Assembly (NCBI GenBank): GCA_024364735.1
Contig: JAGFNQ010007677.1
Span: forward strand, 62,001-126,000
Origin: Boesenbergia rotunda
Lineage: Eukaryota; Streptophyta; Magnoliopsida; Zingiberales; Zingiberaceae
Length of the DNA stretch: 64,000 nucleotides
Reading direction: 5' to 3'
The position numbers were made by a program, and so were the translations under genes. Numbering within the stretch: position 1 is the stretch's first letter; the number at the start of each line of letters is the position of its first letter. Under the pieces are notes generated by a model. The model was not told the DNA's origin, ran no database searches, and worked only from the letters and a program-made list of their open reading frames with translations. Of this stretch, positions 1 to 11,635 are shown piece after piece.

Positions 1-199
1 GTTACATATCTTAAGGTACCTTTCATCATAACTATCGTTCATACTTGCATATCGTTCATACTTGCATATCCTAATCATAACTATCGTTCATACTTGCATA
101 TCCTAAATCATAAAACATCTTACTATAAGATTTGTAAAGAGGTACTTACTTGGAAGCGGTAGGAAGAGGGCTTGATGTGTGTGTAGTGAGATGGTTATT
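1..199 (-). other. Internal leader of a leftward Ty3/Gypsy element
   Basis: On the minus strand this follows directly after the primer-binding site at 200-211. Its first 60 bases closely match the leader after the other Gypsy primer site (62991-63050): both have a run of ACAC, then ATCAAGC, then CCGCTTCCAAGTAAG. So this is the 5' untranslated leader of the same family. The rest is AT-rich with short direct repeats (TCGTTCATACTTGCATAT, about 30-110). No reading frame is visible; gag would lie off the left edge. Confidence 0.75.
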
Positions 200-211
200 G
201 CTCTGATACCA
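200..211 (-). promoter_or_regulatory. Primer-binding site (tRNA-iMet)
   Basis: The minus strand reads TGGTATCAGAGC, the usual plant complement to the initiator tRNA-Met 3' end, three bases after the LTR terminus at 215. It fixes this as a 5' LTR and the element as leftward. Confidence 0.9.
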
Positions 212-744
212 ACCTGTAACGCCCGCTTTTTTTTTTCTTAAGCGGCGTTACGTTAACATGCTTAGGGCATGTAGACATCATAAGGCAGCGGAATAACTTA
301 ACTTATACATGCCCTGTTACCATTCTTAACTTAATGACATAGGAACCTTAGCATATTAACTTTGAACTTAAGCATCATATCATATCATGTCATACGTAAC
401 ATCATATCATAAGGTTCCATAGGTCATTATTCAGACATATAAGTAACCAAGGTGAAGTTCTAGCATAAACAGTAAACATAGAGTTTTCCTGGGCCAAGTC
501 ACTACTACACACATACGTTCTTGCCCTCCTGCTGCTTTCATCATTGTCCCCTTGAATGATCTGCGGTATAAGGAAATAAGACTATAAGCACACAGGCTTA
601 GTAAGACTCTTTCCTACTCACAAAACCATTCATCATTCATCATCTCATAATGAGCACATAAAACATTAACATACTTGGTGCTCTACTTGGAACATAACAT
701 CTTACATCACTTATCGTATACATAGCATGACATGAACGGAAACA

Positions 745-1035
745 TACATAATTCATGGCATAAATCATAAACATAGTAGCATGACATAATTCATGGCATA
801 AGTCATAAACATAGTAGCATGGCATGATTCATGGCATAAGTCATAAGCATAGTAGCATGGCATACTTCATGGCATAACTCATAAACATAGTAGACATGGC
901 ATAATTCATGGCATAACTCATACACATAGTAGACATGGCATAATTCATGGCATAACTCATAAACATAGTAGACATTCTAAGCATGGCATTATTCATGGCA
1001 TAAATCATAAACATAGTGAACATTCTAAGCATGAC
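745..1035. repeat. Degenerate 38-39 bp tandem repeat in LTR
   Basis: About seven copies of a unit built on ATTCATGGCATAA, TCATAAACATAGTAG and CATGG, at a period of 38-39 bp. Copies differ by single bases and short indels. Confidence 0.75.
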
Positions 1036-1790
1036 ATTATTCATATCATAGCATATGAACATCTTCCTAACATAATCATGGCATAAATCATTCATTCTCA
1101 TGCATACTTCTTAACATGAACGTAAGCATATCATCTTATCAACATAGCATAGTGCATAGCATGAATGGATGCATGAGTGGAATGCATATACATAAGGGAT
1201 GCTTAACTTTTAAAACATACTTTTAATTTGCTTAAACATAATCATCATAACATCATTTGGGGTCCCCGGCTTGTACCACATACATACATCATAGCGCGCA
1301 TCCCTAGCAAGTCCGAGGTCGCGAGCCCCAACCTACTAGGGTAAGGACAGCATAGTCGGTAGTCCCCGAACCGAGGCGTTCTTAAGGTGCCCATCCCTGT
1401 TGCACAGCTCCGGTAATGCCAGAACCGTGGACAGCTTCGGTAGTCCAGAACCGGGGCGTTCTTAAGGTGCCCATCCCTTGGACCCATACTTCGGTCCGGT
1501 ACAAGCCCATACATAAAGTAAAATACTTTTCATGTTTCATCATTCATAAGACATTCATGGCATACTTATCATAGCATAACTTGTTACGGCTCGGCCCGTC
1601 TACCGGCCCATTTACCGATCCTCTCGACCGTCGTACCGTCGACCATCGACCGTGCCGTTTAGCATATTTATGCCTTAAAGACATAAGCATCATCTTTCAT
1701 TCATCATACTTGTCATTCATCATTTTCATTCTTAGACATGACATATGTACACATCATTCATAGAGCATGGCATACATTCGTATTATCCTA

Positions 1791-2030
1791 AAACATGGCA
1801 TATCATTCATAAACATGACATATCATTCATAAACATGGCATATCATTCATATACATGGCATATCATTCGTAAACATGGCATATCATTCGTAAACATGGCA
1901 TATCATTCATAAACATGACATATCATTCGTAAACATGGCATATCATGCATAAACATGGCATATCATTCATAAACATGGCATATCATGCATAAACATGGCA
2001 TATCATTCATAAACATGGCATATCATTCAT
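1791..2030. repeat. 20 bp tandem repeat, 12 copies
   Basis: Twelve head-to-tail copies of a 20-mer with consensus AAACATGGCATATCATTCAT and no length variation. Variants are limited to a few positions (GACA for GGCA, CGT or GCAT for TCAT). It shares the CATGGCAT core with the array at 745-1035. Confidence 0.95.
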
Positions 2031-2238
2031 AAAACACAAATCACATCTTGCCATAGGGCCATTGGGACCCTTACTGGAAATAAATCTTAACTTTTACCCT
2101 ATTAACCCTTCTTGGCCGAAACTTGTGGAGTCCCAAGGCCATGTGAAAATTCACATAATCACCTTCCATCATCCTTATATCATGGCAACACATAAACATA
2201 TGCTTGAAGTTAAAGACTCAACCCTAACCCTTGGGTCC

Positions 2239-2955
2239 TTGGGGTTGGCCGAACCATATGGGGCCTCTAGGTATCCCAAAAATTCCCAAAAATTATACCT
2301 AACCTCTACAAATCATAAGGGAATATTAAATAATATTATCATGATTTTTATCATAATTATAGACCTTTAAAACATGGTGTCCGGAACCCTTAAACTCAGG
2401 GTTCTTAGTTTTTGTTTCTTTCATGTTGGCCGAAACCCTAGGGTGTCCTAGGGTACTCCAAAAATTCCCAAAAATTATACTTAACCTATACACATCAGAA
2501 TGGAACATTAAACAACATTATCATGATTTTTATCATAATTATAGACCTTTAAAACTTGGTGGCCGAAACCCTTAAACTCAGGGTTCTTAGTTTTTGTTTC
2601 TTTCATGTTGGCCGAAACCCTAGGGTGTCCTAGGGTACTCCAAAAATTCCCAAAAATTATACTTAACCTCTACACATCAGAATGGAACATTAGACAACAT
2701 TATCATGATTTTTAGCATAATTATAGACCTTTAAAACTTGGTGGCCGAAACCCTTAAACTCAGGGTTCTTAGTTTTTGTTTCTTTCATGTTGGCCGGAAC
2801 CCTAGGGTGTCATAGGGTACTCCAAAAATTCCCAAAAACTATACTTAACCTCTACACATCAGAAGGGAACATTAAACAACATTATCATGATTTTTAGCAT
2901 AATTTTAGATCTTAAAAACATGGTGGCCGAAACCTTTAAACATAAAGTTCTTGGT
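2239..2955. repeat. 182 bp tandem repeat, about 4 copies
   Basis: The phrase CAGGGTTCTTAGTTTTTG starts at 2397, 2579 and 2761, an exact 182 bp period; a diverged fourth copy runs to about 2955 and a partial one precedes 2397. Each unit contains GTTGGCCGAAACCCTAGGG and a run of CAAAAATTCCCAAAAA. Confidence 0.9.
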
Positions 2956-3802
2956 TTTCTTTCCTTTCAACATCAAATCCAAAAACTATCCAATATATCA
3001 TGCTAAAAATCATAAAAATCATAGAGAACTATTATACCACAGGTGAGGGAGTCTTACCTTGGGTTTCTTGATTTTTCGAACCTAGGAAGAGAAGAAGATT
3101 GCAAGATCTTTGGATACTAGAGCCCCTTTGTCTTTGTATTCTTGTGAAGACCTTAGATCTAGGAGATGGAACCTTGGTGGAAGCTTTTCCAAGGGAAAAG
3201 CCCCTTCTTGGTGCTCGGCAAGAATGAGGGGAGGAAGAGTTTCGAAAATGAATGTAATGGGAAGAAGAGGTAACTCCCAAAACCCCCCTTTAATAGCCCA
3301 TTAAGGAGGTAAATGAAGAGTCTCTCCATGACTCTTCATCTTCTTCTATGCCTTAACTAATCTCCACTTCATTCCCTCCTAACAATACCTTGTTAGGTGA
3401 GTTGGTTAGTGCATACATGGTTGTACAAGAGGTCCAAGGTTCAATCATTGGCTCATGCACCTTTATTTTTATTTTATTTTTATTTCATTTATTTTATTAT
3501 TTTTATTTTTTTAAATTTCCAAAATCCCCCTAAAATCACCCATAATTATGCCAATATTCCTAAATAAAATTCTTTTATATTTATATTAATTTTACCTAAT
3601 TTATATTAATTTTTTTACCTAATTAATACCCATTTTTGGAGCCCATTTAAAGCTCATTGGTACTTAGTTTTCTCAATTTAAATGAGAAAACATGGATTTT
3701 CTAGGCCAAAGTTCTCCTTAATATTTCTAGGTCCCTTGGAAAATTATTTAGACATACTTAATATTTTAAGAAAATATTAAGAGAATTTTCCAGGTCGTTA
3801 CA

Positions 3803-4674
3803 ATTTGGAAGACCCAAAGTCAGAACCAAGACAGCTAAGGCTGTATAAAACTAACATATTATTGCTTTATGTTGTTTTGGACTAACCCTGGATGCAGGAC
3901 CGAAGGAACGAGTGTCTGTAGCTCAGAGAGCCTCAAAGGAGTGAGGCAGCAGCTGAGTAGGGCGCTCGGAGTGTCCCGGGCGCCCCCAAGGTGAACACAA
4001 AATAGATGAAGCAAAAGAAGTACTTCGGCAGCTTATGGGCGGGGCGCCCCCGTGCTCCCGGGCGTCCCCCATGCTCCCGGGCGCCCCCAGTTTAAGCTAA
4101 CAAAGTAGAAGCCAGCGAAGCCAAACGGATAAGAGGTGACCCAGTCAACCCGGGCGCCCCCAGCGTCCCGGGCGCCCCCGTCAAAGCCTGATCCCGAGAT
4201 TGAAGGGATCAGAGCTGACCGAGAGGAACTCGGATCAGCTGACACGTGGGGGGGCACCCCCGACGTTCCGGGCGCCCCCAGGGGCTATAAAAAGGCCCTC
4301 GACCCCAAGGCTTCAGGCAATCAATTCTTCCAACGCATTCACGCTCTTCTACGCTCACGCTCTGCTCCGGAAACCTCCTGACTCGAGATACAAGCGCCGA
4401 TGATGTCCCTCTGCTTCAAAAATACGATCTACTCCGGACGTCGGTGTACTAATCTTGTAATCTATACCTGTAAACTTTTTGCGCATATAGAATTGCCCGC
4501 AGAAAACGGTCAACGACCGTGGGCCTTGGAGTAGGAGCCGATCGCGACTCCGAACCAAGTAAAAAACTTGGTGTTTGCGTGTGTTTGTGTTAATTTCCGC
4601 TGTGTATTCTCTATTTCTGAATCCGAACGTTTGACGATATTCACCCCCCCTCTATCGTTTCTCTCGATCCAACA
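3803..4674 (+). mobile_element. 3' part of a SIRE-type Copia LTR
   Basis: It matches 18940-19815 almost in register, starting inside the LTR where the Gypsy LTR cuts it and ending TCTCGATCCAACA at 4674. In order it has an array of GGCGCCCC motifs (about 3960-4290), a TATA box, the block GTGGGCCTTGGAGTAGGAG, and the terminal motif TATTCACCCCCCCTCTATCG. No primer site follows, so it is a solo LTR or a 3' LTR. Its left part should lie beyond the Gypsy element, off the window. Confidence 0.8.
4286..4293 (+). promoter_or_regulatory. LTR TATA box
   Basis: TATAAAAA lies just after a GGCGCCCCC motif, the same arrangement as in the other LTRs of this family. Confidence 0.6.
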
Positions 4675-5149
4675 CATGGTGTGTGGTGACACACAGATGA
4701 TCATGTTATCAGTCCCTTGCAAAGTATAAGTAGAGGCTCACAACCGAGATGGAGTTGGACAAACCATCGGAATAGTTGTAGTGTAATTAGGTGTGGTTTA
4801 TCTTGACCATAGAATTACACTAGTGCGCTTTGTGTGCATTGAGCAGGACCAAAATAGAGATGATCCAATTTGTACTGACTTTATAATTGTATCGGATCTT
4901 GGTTTATTATGGAGTACAATTTCTAAATCCCAATATAATAACGGGCACGTGTATTTAGTATTTTATTTCTTTGATTTACCAATGGGCGAGATTTATTCTG
5001 TTAAATCGATAGGCCTGATAAATTGGGAAATAATATTATGTACATGGTGTGTCGTTGATTATTGACGGAATCCATGTCCTAGTGAGTCGGGATGATGATG
5101 CCCCCTTAATGAGCTCATAAGGTTTATCATGTTAAACCCTACAGGTAGA
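4675..5149 (+). mobile_element. Left part of an old LTR-like repeat
   Basis: This begins after the Copia LTR end and stops at a solo Gypsy LTR; it resumes at 7447. Phrases such as GTTGTAGTGTAATTAGGTG, CATTGAGCAGGACC and GAGCTCATAAGG recall a widespread plant Copia LTR type, from memory and not searched. The open frame at 4793-5065 has no recognisable domain and I do not call it a gene. Confidence 0.5.
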
Positions 5150-5154
5150 CTTGA
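5150..5154. repeat. Target site duplication CTTGA, left copy
   Basis: CTTGA flanks TGTAGC here and recurs at 7442-7446 directly after GTTACA. Confidence 0.9.
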
Positions 5155-7441
5155 TGTAGCGACCCGCCTTCTCTGCCTTAGACGGATCGTTACTTTTGTC
5201 TACTTCTCAACTCTAATGCATGACTAAAAATGCGGAAATCTTTTTTTTTTCTTTTAAATTCATTTAAGAATGATATTCTAACTTAAGTCATCATGCATGA
5301 TACCATGTCACACTTTCTTTCTCAAAAACTCGTAAGATGATACTTATTGAAACTTGCCTCGCCCAACTCAGCTTTCGGGTATCAGTCGACTGATACTGTA
5401 TCAGTCGATTGATAAGCCTGAAATCTGAAATTTCAGGTTTCGGCACTTGCTTCAAAAGCCCACCAATCATATAGTTTCGAGCCATATAAAATCATGACAC
5501 CATTTCTATACTCTATGCCAGTTTTCTAAACAATTTAGCCAATCAAAACGAATCCATAAACTTGAAATTAGGACTTTTGCGGAAGGAAATAAGCTATTCA
5601 AGTTTATATGAACTTTAACCTTAGAGTTTGTACCAATCTTGACTCCTATGCATTCATAATACCAAATACATGTTCTATAACCTTGCTAAAGCATTATGAA
5701 ATATGAATGCAACTTTTCTAAACATTTTTAAGCAATAAACACTTGATTCAAAGAGAAATTAATACTATCTTGGTACATGCATCTATTTCTCTAACAAAGT
5801 ATCAATATTTCCAACTACTCACACTTCTACTCATCCAATGCAATCATAAGGATATGTATGCTAAATGAAATAACATGGAATCTTTACTCTAAGGAATTGA
5901 GCATGTAAAACTATCCAAAACTTAAATGTTCGCTAAACTCCATAAAGCAAGAACTTGAAATTTGAATAAACTATAACATTGTAATTCAAATAACTAAATT
6001 GTCTCGTCTCAAAGATCTCTCCAAAATCAGCCACCACACACACTTTACTCAGCACCGCCTCGTCGCCTTCCTTCAGAATTGCTTGCCTTTACCTTTATCT
6101 GCAATAAGAGGAAATGCAACTAGTAAGCAAAAAGCTTAGTAAGTACTATCTAGCTCACAAAAACTCGAAATATGCAAACATGCTTCTAGATCAAACTGAA
6201 CATCATATGAGATACTAATATGCTTGAAAGAAAACTAAGAACATGTATAACTCAAAACATGCATACTCAAGCAATAATAAATCTCAATTTACTTTTCTTG
6301 GCTCAACTTGAAACTTTAGCTATTCTTTAACTTTTTGAAAACTCTTTAAATTTTCGAAACTTTGCTAAAGCATATACTTGAAAATAATAATCACTTGGAT
6401 CCACTGAAGACGTAAGTACCATCTCATGCGCGTTCCCTAAAAGGTTGGGGTAGCGAGCCACCAATCCTAATAGAGCAGACCTTGGTCTACCAGGGCCAAG
6501 ACCTTGGAATTGGACACCTGGATTTCTTTAACGACGCCCTTGGACGCCGGGTACTGGCCTTAGAAAATAAAATAGCTTTTCTTTCTTTTCTTTCTTATCT
6601 GTAAATGCCTTGGCATTTTCTCGAGCACCTTGCGTGCTAAAATCCCTAAGTCTTGACTTTTGGGGATTTCTTAAGGCCTTGGCCTTTTCTTTTCTTATCT
6701 TTATCTTTTCTTTTCTTTTCTCATAACTTTCTTAGCCCCTAATCTCACATAGGGTGCTTTATCAAACTTATACAAGCATATAATGAACTAAGATCACATG
6801 CAAAAACTTAAAAAAGGAAATATCTCTTTTAAAAACTTTTAAGGGAAATTCTTGCGGAAAAATCACCTCTTACTGCAGGTGAGCAGTACTTACTTTGATA
6901 TCTTGGACTTACAACCAAGATTGACGTCTAGAGCTCGGGAGAAACTTGAGATCTCGGAGAATTCTTCACGCCTACGCGTTCCTCTCGTCGCGGGGATCCC
7001 GAATATAGGATTATCTCTTGGAGAAGAGTCTTGGCCGGCCCTCTAGAGCTTGGTGTTGGTCGGCGTCGCCCTAAGAGAGGAGAGGAGGTCGGCGTGAGGG
7101 TTTGGAGAGGAGAGAAATAAAACTTCTCTCTTTAATTAGCTATTTATACTTAAGGGTCGGATCAACCTAACTATACCATAAATACCCTTCTCTCCGTCCC
7201 TTGTTGTGCTTGATACCCCTAGCCCGGCTGGTTGCGCGCGCGGGCTGTTCCGTGGTGGTCGCGGGTTCAATCCACCGGCTGCCCTTAAATGTTTTTATTT
7301 TTATTTTTTATACCAAACGAACTCAGAAAATTCCATAAAAATACTCTAAAAATCCCTAAAAATATCTAGAATATTTCTAAACCATTTTTAGAAAATTCTA
7401 AGGACTTTAAGAACTAAAGATGGAAATTTTGGGGCGTTACA
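5155..7441 (-). mobile_element. Solo Ty3/Gypsy LTR (2287 bp)
   Basis: It is bounded by TGTAGC and GTTACA and flanked by perfect CTTGA duplications, with no internal region, so it is a solo LTR left by LTR-LTR recombination. On the minus strand it starts TGTAACGCCCCAAAATTTCC, like the LTR at 61545 (TGTAACGCTCCAAAATTTTC), and it shares the ATCTGCAATAAGAGGAAATG region with 42443-42465. A minus-strand TATA box lies at 7141-7150. A 14 bp perfect palindrome ATCAGTCGACTGAT (5381-5394) is followed by a near copy at 5400-5413, the same GTCGAC core seen in other LTRs of this window. Confidence 0.9.
7141..7150 (-). promoter_or_regulatory. TATA box of the solo Gypsy LTR
   Basis: The minus strand reads AGTATAAATA, followed by a purine/pyrimidine-biased leader. 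Confidence 0.5.
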
Positions 7442-7446
7442 CTTGA
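7442..7446. repeat. Target site duplication CTTGA, right copy
   Basis: Pairs with 5150-5154. Confidence 0.9.
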
Positions 7447-8707
7447 TCCAACATGATGATAAGGATGAGTGGTACTAGTCAAAGAGTTAAAAGTTGATTA
7501 ATTAAAATTATCAATAATTTAAATTAATTGACGGACATTCGATATCTTAAACACGGGGAGATGGATGTAGATGGATGTACTCATAATAGGTGGAGCCCAT
7601 ATGAAAATATGGGGGTTGGTGAGGAAGTTCAATGGAGATCCTTTAGTGGAATAGATTTTCATTAATGGATCGGATTTGGATCCATTACCGGGCCAAGACC
7701 CAACTCCTCCTCATGGTCCCTACCTTAGCCCTATAAATATCCCATGATGTCATGAAACCAAGACCTAATGGATTATTATTTCTCCTCTCCCTCTCTCTTT
7801 TTTCCTCTCACTTTCTCTCTCCTAGGGCACACTCTTCTCCTTCTCTCCTAGGGCATGACCGGTGGATTGAAGGAGAAGAAGGCCCTTTCACAGCTGGCGG
7901 TAGATCTTGGTGCAACTACTCTCTCTGGTCAACAGCAGCAGGGAAGGAGGTTGATCTATGGCCTGTGGCAGTAGGTGGAGGATTCCTCTTCATCGCCGCC
8001 GGCAGATCTTGAGAACAACTATCTTCCTTGGCTGACGGCAGCAGGGAGCAGGATTGACCCATGACCGACGGCGGTAGGAAAGGAGTCTTGCTTCAAGGCC
8101 GGCGGCAGCAGCTGAGGTCTCTTCCTTGGCCAGTGGCAAATTAAGGAGATCACTCTCTCCTTGGCCAGTGGCGGCAGCAAGGAAGGAGGATTGCTCCATC
8201 ATCGGCGGCAACGGATGGGGTTCCACCCATCGTCGGTGGCAGCTCATGGAGAAGTCTCTCTCCTTGGTTGGTGGAAACTTGGAGGATGGTGTTTTCTTCA
8301 TCATATAGAGAGGTTAGGGTTGTGCAAACAAGGAGATATTTCTCCTTGTGGTCGGTACAAGCAAAAGAGGAGAAGCAAGGTGGTCTCGGTGGCTTTCGGT
8401 TCTTGGTAGATCGTCGCCCACACGACATCCAAGAGGGAGGGACATAAGGTAGAAGACTACGAGGTAAAGAGAGATATATTTCTCTCTTGGCTCCCTCTTT
8501 GTTCTATCATTTTATGTGGCATGTTAATTAATTATCATGATTGATTAATTGGTTAATTAATATTTGAAGGAAAATTATGTCTTAAATTATTATATTCATA
8601 TATGACTACATTGATTATATTTCTTTATCATATATTGAATACAATTTCAAATTACAAACTTAATTTTGATTATTGTTTACTAACTTTAACTTAGTTTTCA
8701 TACTATT
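7447..8707 (+). mobile_element. Right part of the old LTR-like repeat
   Basis: This continues the repeat from 4675-5149 across the solo LTR. It has a promoter-like layout: TATA box at 7732, then a long pyrimidine-rich leader (7775-7850). Between 7900 and 8300 a purine-rich motif containing GGCGG, CAGCA and GGAAGGAGG recurs loosely. Frames at 7752-8012, 7990-8304 and 8161-8409 overlap on both strands with no domain, so I treat them as chance. 8480-8707 is AT-rich with nothing recognisable. Confidence 0.5.
7732..7739 (+). promoter_or_regulatory. TATA box of the old LTR-like repeat
   Basis: TATAAATA is followed within about 40 bases by a C/T-rich leader. Confidence 0.5.
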
Positions 8708-8720
8708 AAAAGGGGGAGAT
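8708..8720 (+). other. Polypurine tract
   Basis: AAAAGGGGGAGAT directly precedes an LTR start, as at 45219 and 54722. It primes plus-strand DNA synthesis. Confidence 0.75.
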
Positions 8721-9154
8721 TATTGGTGTTTGGAGCAGAATATTTAATCTAGTGTTTTGATGTATGAGTAAGGTTAAAATTAGATTAGTTATGATTTAAC
8801 TATTTGTGTCAAGTGTGCAGGTCCAAGTTACATGATAAATGATGAAATCTTGGCTTAGAGTCAGATGATGACTAAGTCCTAGTGGAGATAGGGAACAGAA
8901 GATCTGATTGAGTTAGGTAAGAGCTAAGTCTTAGTTAGAATCAAGCAAGAATGTCTTAGTTGTGTGTTAGGTGAATCAAGTCTAAGTAGAGCCAATTGAG
9001 AGCTGAAGAATTGGCAAACAAAGTCTTAGCTAGGTGAACAAAGTCCAAGTGGAGTAAGCTAGGAGCTTTGAAGCTAGGCGAGCAAAGTGCAAGTGGAGTA
9101 AGTTGGGAGTTGAAGCTTGGTAAACAAGTCCAAGTAGAATTAGTTGGAAGATGT
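8721..9154 (+). mobile_element. Start of a + strand Copia 3' LTR, truncated
   Basis: It begins TATTGGTGTTTGGAGCAG, a mutated form of the TGTTGGTGC start, right after the polypurine tract. It then has the usual AAGTGTGCAGG phrase and a loose array of AAGTCCAAGTGGAGTAAG-type direct repeats (about 8870-9140). A minus-strand LTR cuts it at 9155. Confidence 0.7.
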
Positions 9155-10485
9155 TGTAGGATTGTGAAGAGCAATAGAGGGTGGGGGGGGGTGAATAGCA
9201 CTCATGGCCTTTTTTCTAAATTTGAATGACAATAAGAGTTAAATTACACCGGAAATAAGAATAGAAGCAAAAATAATGCTAACACATTTGTTTTTACTTA
9301 GTTCAGAGTCTGTGACGACTCATACTCCAAGGCCCACGATCCTTGATCACTTTCTATGGGCAATCACTATAAGTTTGAAAATGTGTTACAAATTGAATAT
9401 GAGGGTACAATTCAAAAACAAAGTATACTGATGACTAAAAGAGTTAAAGGTTGAGCATTTGTTGTTGGAGTGGCATTATGACATCTTTGAGCAATTTTTG
9501 GAGCAACATACAAGAGCGAAAGTCATAGGAAATTTATATCTCAAGGCTTTGGTTAAAGTTGCTTAAATAGATGGTTCTAGGTGCCTGAATGCTCTCCTAT
9601 ATGCGCCCCCATCCTGGTGACATGGCGACGGCTTATCGAAACTTGATCCCCCAAGTTTTCCACTCTCGTGCGCCTGGACTATGATGTTGGTCGACCACTC
9701 TGTGTGCCCTAGCTCAGCCGCACCTGGTTGAGTCTTCTAGATCCCAGGTGCCTGAGTTAATCCCGAGCACACGGAGCTCCAAGAACCTAAAACCTTATGG
9801 GTGCCTGGACTCATTCCATGCACTTGAAGACCTTCTTCCAACCTCCAACTTAGATTTTTGTACCCATAGAGTTAGCACAGGCAAGACATATATATAAAAT
9901 GTAAATGTGTTTGACAGCTTGAGTTGTCTAATCTTGACTTTTAGGATTCACTCGAAATCCTAGGTCGAATAGACGCCTACTATTCCCTCGATGGAGAACA
10001 CATCCTCACATACTCCTCTTAGGAGAGTTTACCTTTTGCTAATCCCGGGTTAGAGTTTTGCTCAGCCTCCAACCTTGACTCCAAAATTCTCGACACTTGA
10101 TACTTAACCCATCTTTACTACATTGCCCACGATCAGCTAAGACTTTTGCTTGATTTCCATATCATGACTTCATTGCATAGTCCTCTAGACCAGGACTTTA
10201 TTCCCAATTCTTGGCCAGGTCTTAGTGTCCAATCCTCCAAACCAAGTCTTTGTTGCCCAACCAACATGGTCAGGACTTAGTGCCCAATCCTCCAGATCAG
10301 GTCTTCATTGCCGAACCAACAGAGTTAGGACTTAGTGTCTAATTCTCTAGATCAGGATTTAGTGCTTAGGTCAACTAGGACTTTCATGCACACTTAAAGC
10401 CACACATTAGATCACAAGTAACCCTTAACTTTAAACCTTTTTCCAATATCAAAATAAGGTTCAATTAATGCTTCTACTACCAATA
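9155..10485 (-). mobile_element. 3' LTR of a leftward SIRE-type Copia element
   Basis: The left end carries the reversed terminal motif (TAGAGGGTGGGGGGGGGTGAATA), then a 130 bp block with TACTCCAAGGCCCACGATCC. The right end is the reversed LTR start (CCAATA at 10480-10485) followed by a degraded polypurine tract. In between are decayed GGCGCC-type motifs (9600-9830) and reversed AGTCCTGGTC direct repeats (10190-10400). The internal region continues to the right through 16485. Confidence 0.75.
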
Positions 10486-11635
10486 ATCTTTTCCTTTTTG
10501 ATTTCTAGCAACCCAGTTCAAAGTTATGTAAAACATGGTAAATACACATCAATTTATCTAAGAGATTTTCAAAACAAAACATATGTTCCCTTGAAAAGTT
10601 TTTTTGAAAATTTTCAAAAAATATGCTCCCCTCAAATTAAGATTCTCCCCCTCTGATTTTGAAAATTTGCATAAGTTTTTTGAAAATCTTGATAACTTTA
10701 ACTTTTCTCTCCCACTTTAACATATATAAAAAAAACTTAGGGTAGAAAGAATAACTTTTCAAAAAAATATATACGTAATAATTATAACCATTTAAAAAAT
10801 TTCCAAGTAAAAAAAATTGTATCAAAGAAATTTCTAAGTGAAATCAATTTCAAATAAAAATTCTAAGTAACCTCCCTTGTTTTTTTTAAAAAATTTCTAA
10901 GTAACTTTTTTTTATTTGAAAACTTTTCCAAAAAAATTTTCTAAGTACCACATTTCCATTTGAAAAGTTTCCAAGTAATAATTTCTAAGTGACTCAATTT
11001 CATTTGAAAAGTTTCTAAGTAAAATTATTTTCAAAAACATTTCTAAGTAAAATCATTTTCAAAAAAATAAAACAAAATGGTTTTAAAAATCATTTTCAAA
11101 AATTATATTTATGTAAAATTATTTTTCAAAAAAAATCTAAGTAAAAAATAGCTTTTTTCAAAAAAAATTATGTAAAAAGAAATTCTAAGTCAAATTAAAA
11201 AAATTCTAACATAAGAAGGAATTTCTCAAGCAAATTTCTAAGTAATGTTTTGAAAGATAAACTTTAATAAAAATGAAATGACTGCAGATGAATAATTAGA
11301 GCATAAAAAATTCTAAGTAAGGAATTTTAGCAACCCTTATTTATGTTCAAGCATGATTTTTAGGGAAAAATAACATATATTTGAAAATAATAATTTTAAA
11401 ATTATTCATCTATTTTCCTCAAATATGTATCTAACTCTTAGTTACTTACTAACTATCATAAGATAGTAGTTTTCACTTGGTTAGTCAAGTTATGTATTTT
11501 AATCTAGCAATGTTCACTCAACAAGATTGCTTAACTTGATAACTATATATTTGTATTTAACATCCAACTTTTGTTGATGCACTAATATAAGCATCTAAAG
11601 TTCAAACAATGTCCTAAGCATCTCAACCCATTCTA
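10486..11635 (-). other. AT-rich 3' untranslated region of the leftward Copia element
   Basis: It begins with a decayed polypurine tract and runs as AT-rich sequence between the 3' LTR and pol. From about 10800 to 11330 a motif like TTTCTAAGTAA recurs roughly every 25-40 bp between A/T runs. The reverse motif (ACTTAGAAA) recurs upstream of the polypurine tract in 57960-58600 and 53270-54430. No ORF of substance. Confidence 0.6.

Larger units (their letters stand above)
215..3802 (-). mobile_element. 5' LTR of a leftward Ty3/Gypsy element (3.6 kb)
   Basis: The LTR is bounded by TGTAAC and GTTACA and abuts a primer-binding site at its left end. On the minus strand it starts TGTAACGACCTGGAAAATTC, related to the starts of the LTRs at 61545, 7441 (minus) and 43837 (minus). 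At 3588 bp it is more than twice the 1431 bp LTR of the related element at 61545; much of the excess is three tandem arrays (745-1035, 1791-2030, 2239-2955). A duplicated segment ending GCGTTCTTAAGGTGCCCATCC occurs near 1375-1410 and 1455-1490. It interrupts a Copia LTR at 3802/3803, so it is younger. The target duplication cannot be checked because the other end is off the window; ATTTG (3803-3807) is the expected sequence. Open frames inside it are incidental. Confidence 0.85.

Noticed and set aside
1791..2030. CRISPR-like regular repeat
   Set aside because: Units are contiguous 20-mers with no unique spacers; this is a plain tandem array inside a plant LTR.
2239..2955. Centromeric satellite (182 bp is near satellite unit length)
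   Set aside because: Only about four diverged copies bounded within one LTR; no sign of a longer array.
5078..5160. Possible tRNA-like segment near the solo LTR edge
   Set aside because: No cloverleaf could be drawn and no A/B box pair was seen; no tRNA gene is supported anywhere in the window.
7752..8409. Signal-peptide-like frame and overlapping frames on both strands
   Set aside because: Part of the leader of an LTR-like repeat; hydrophobic start comes from a C/T-rich tract and no domain follows.
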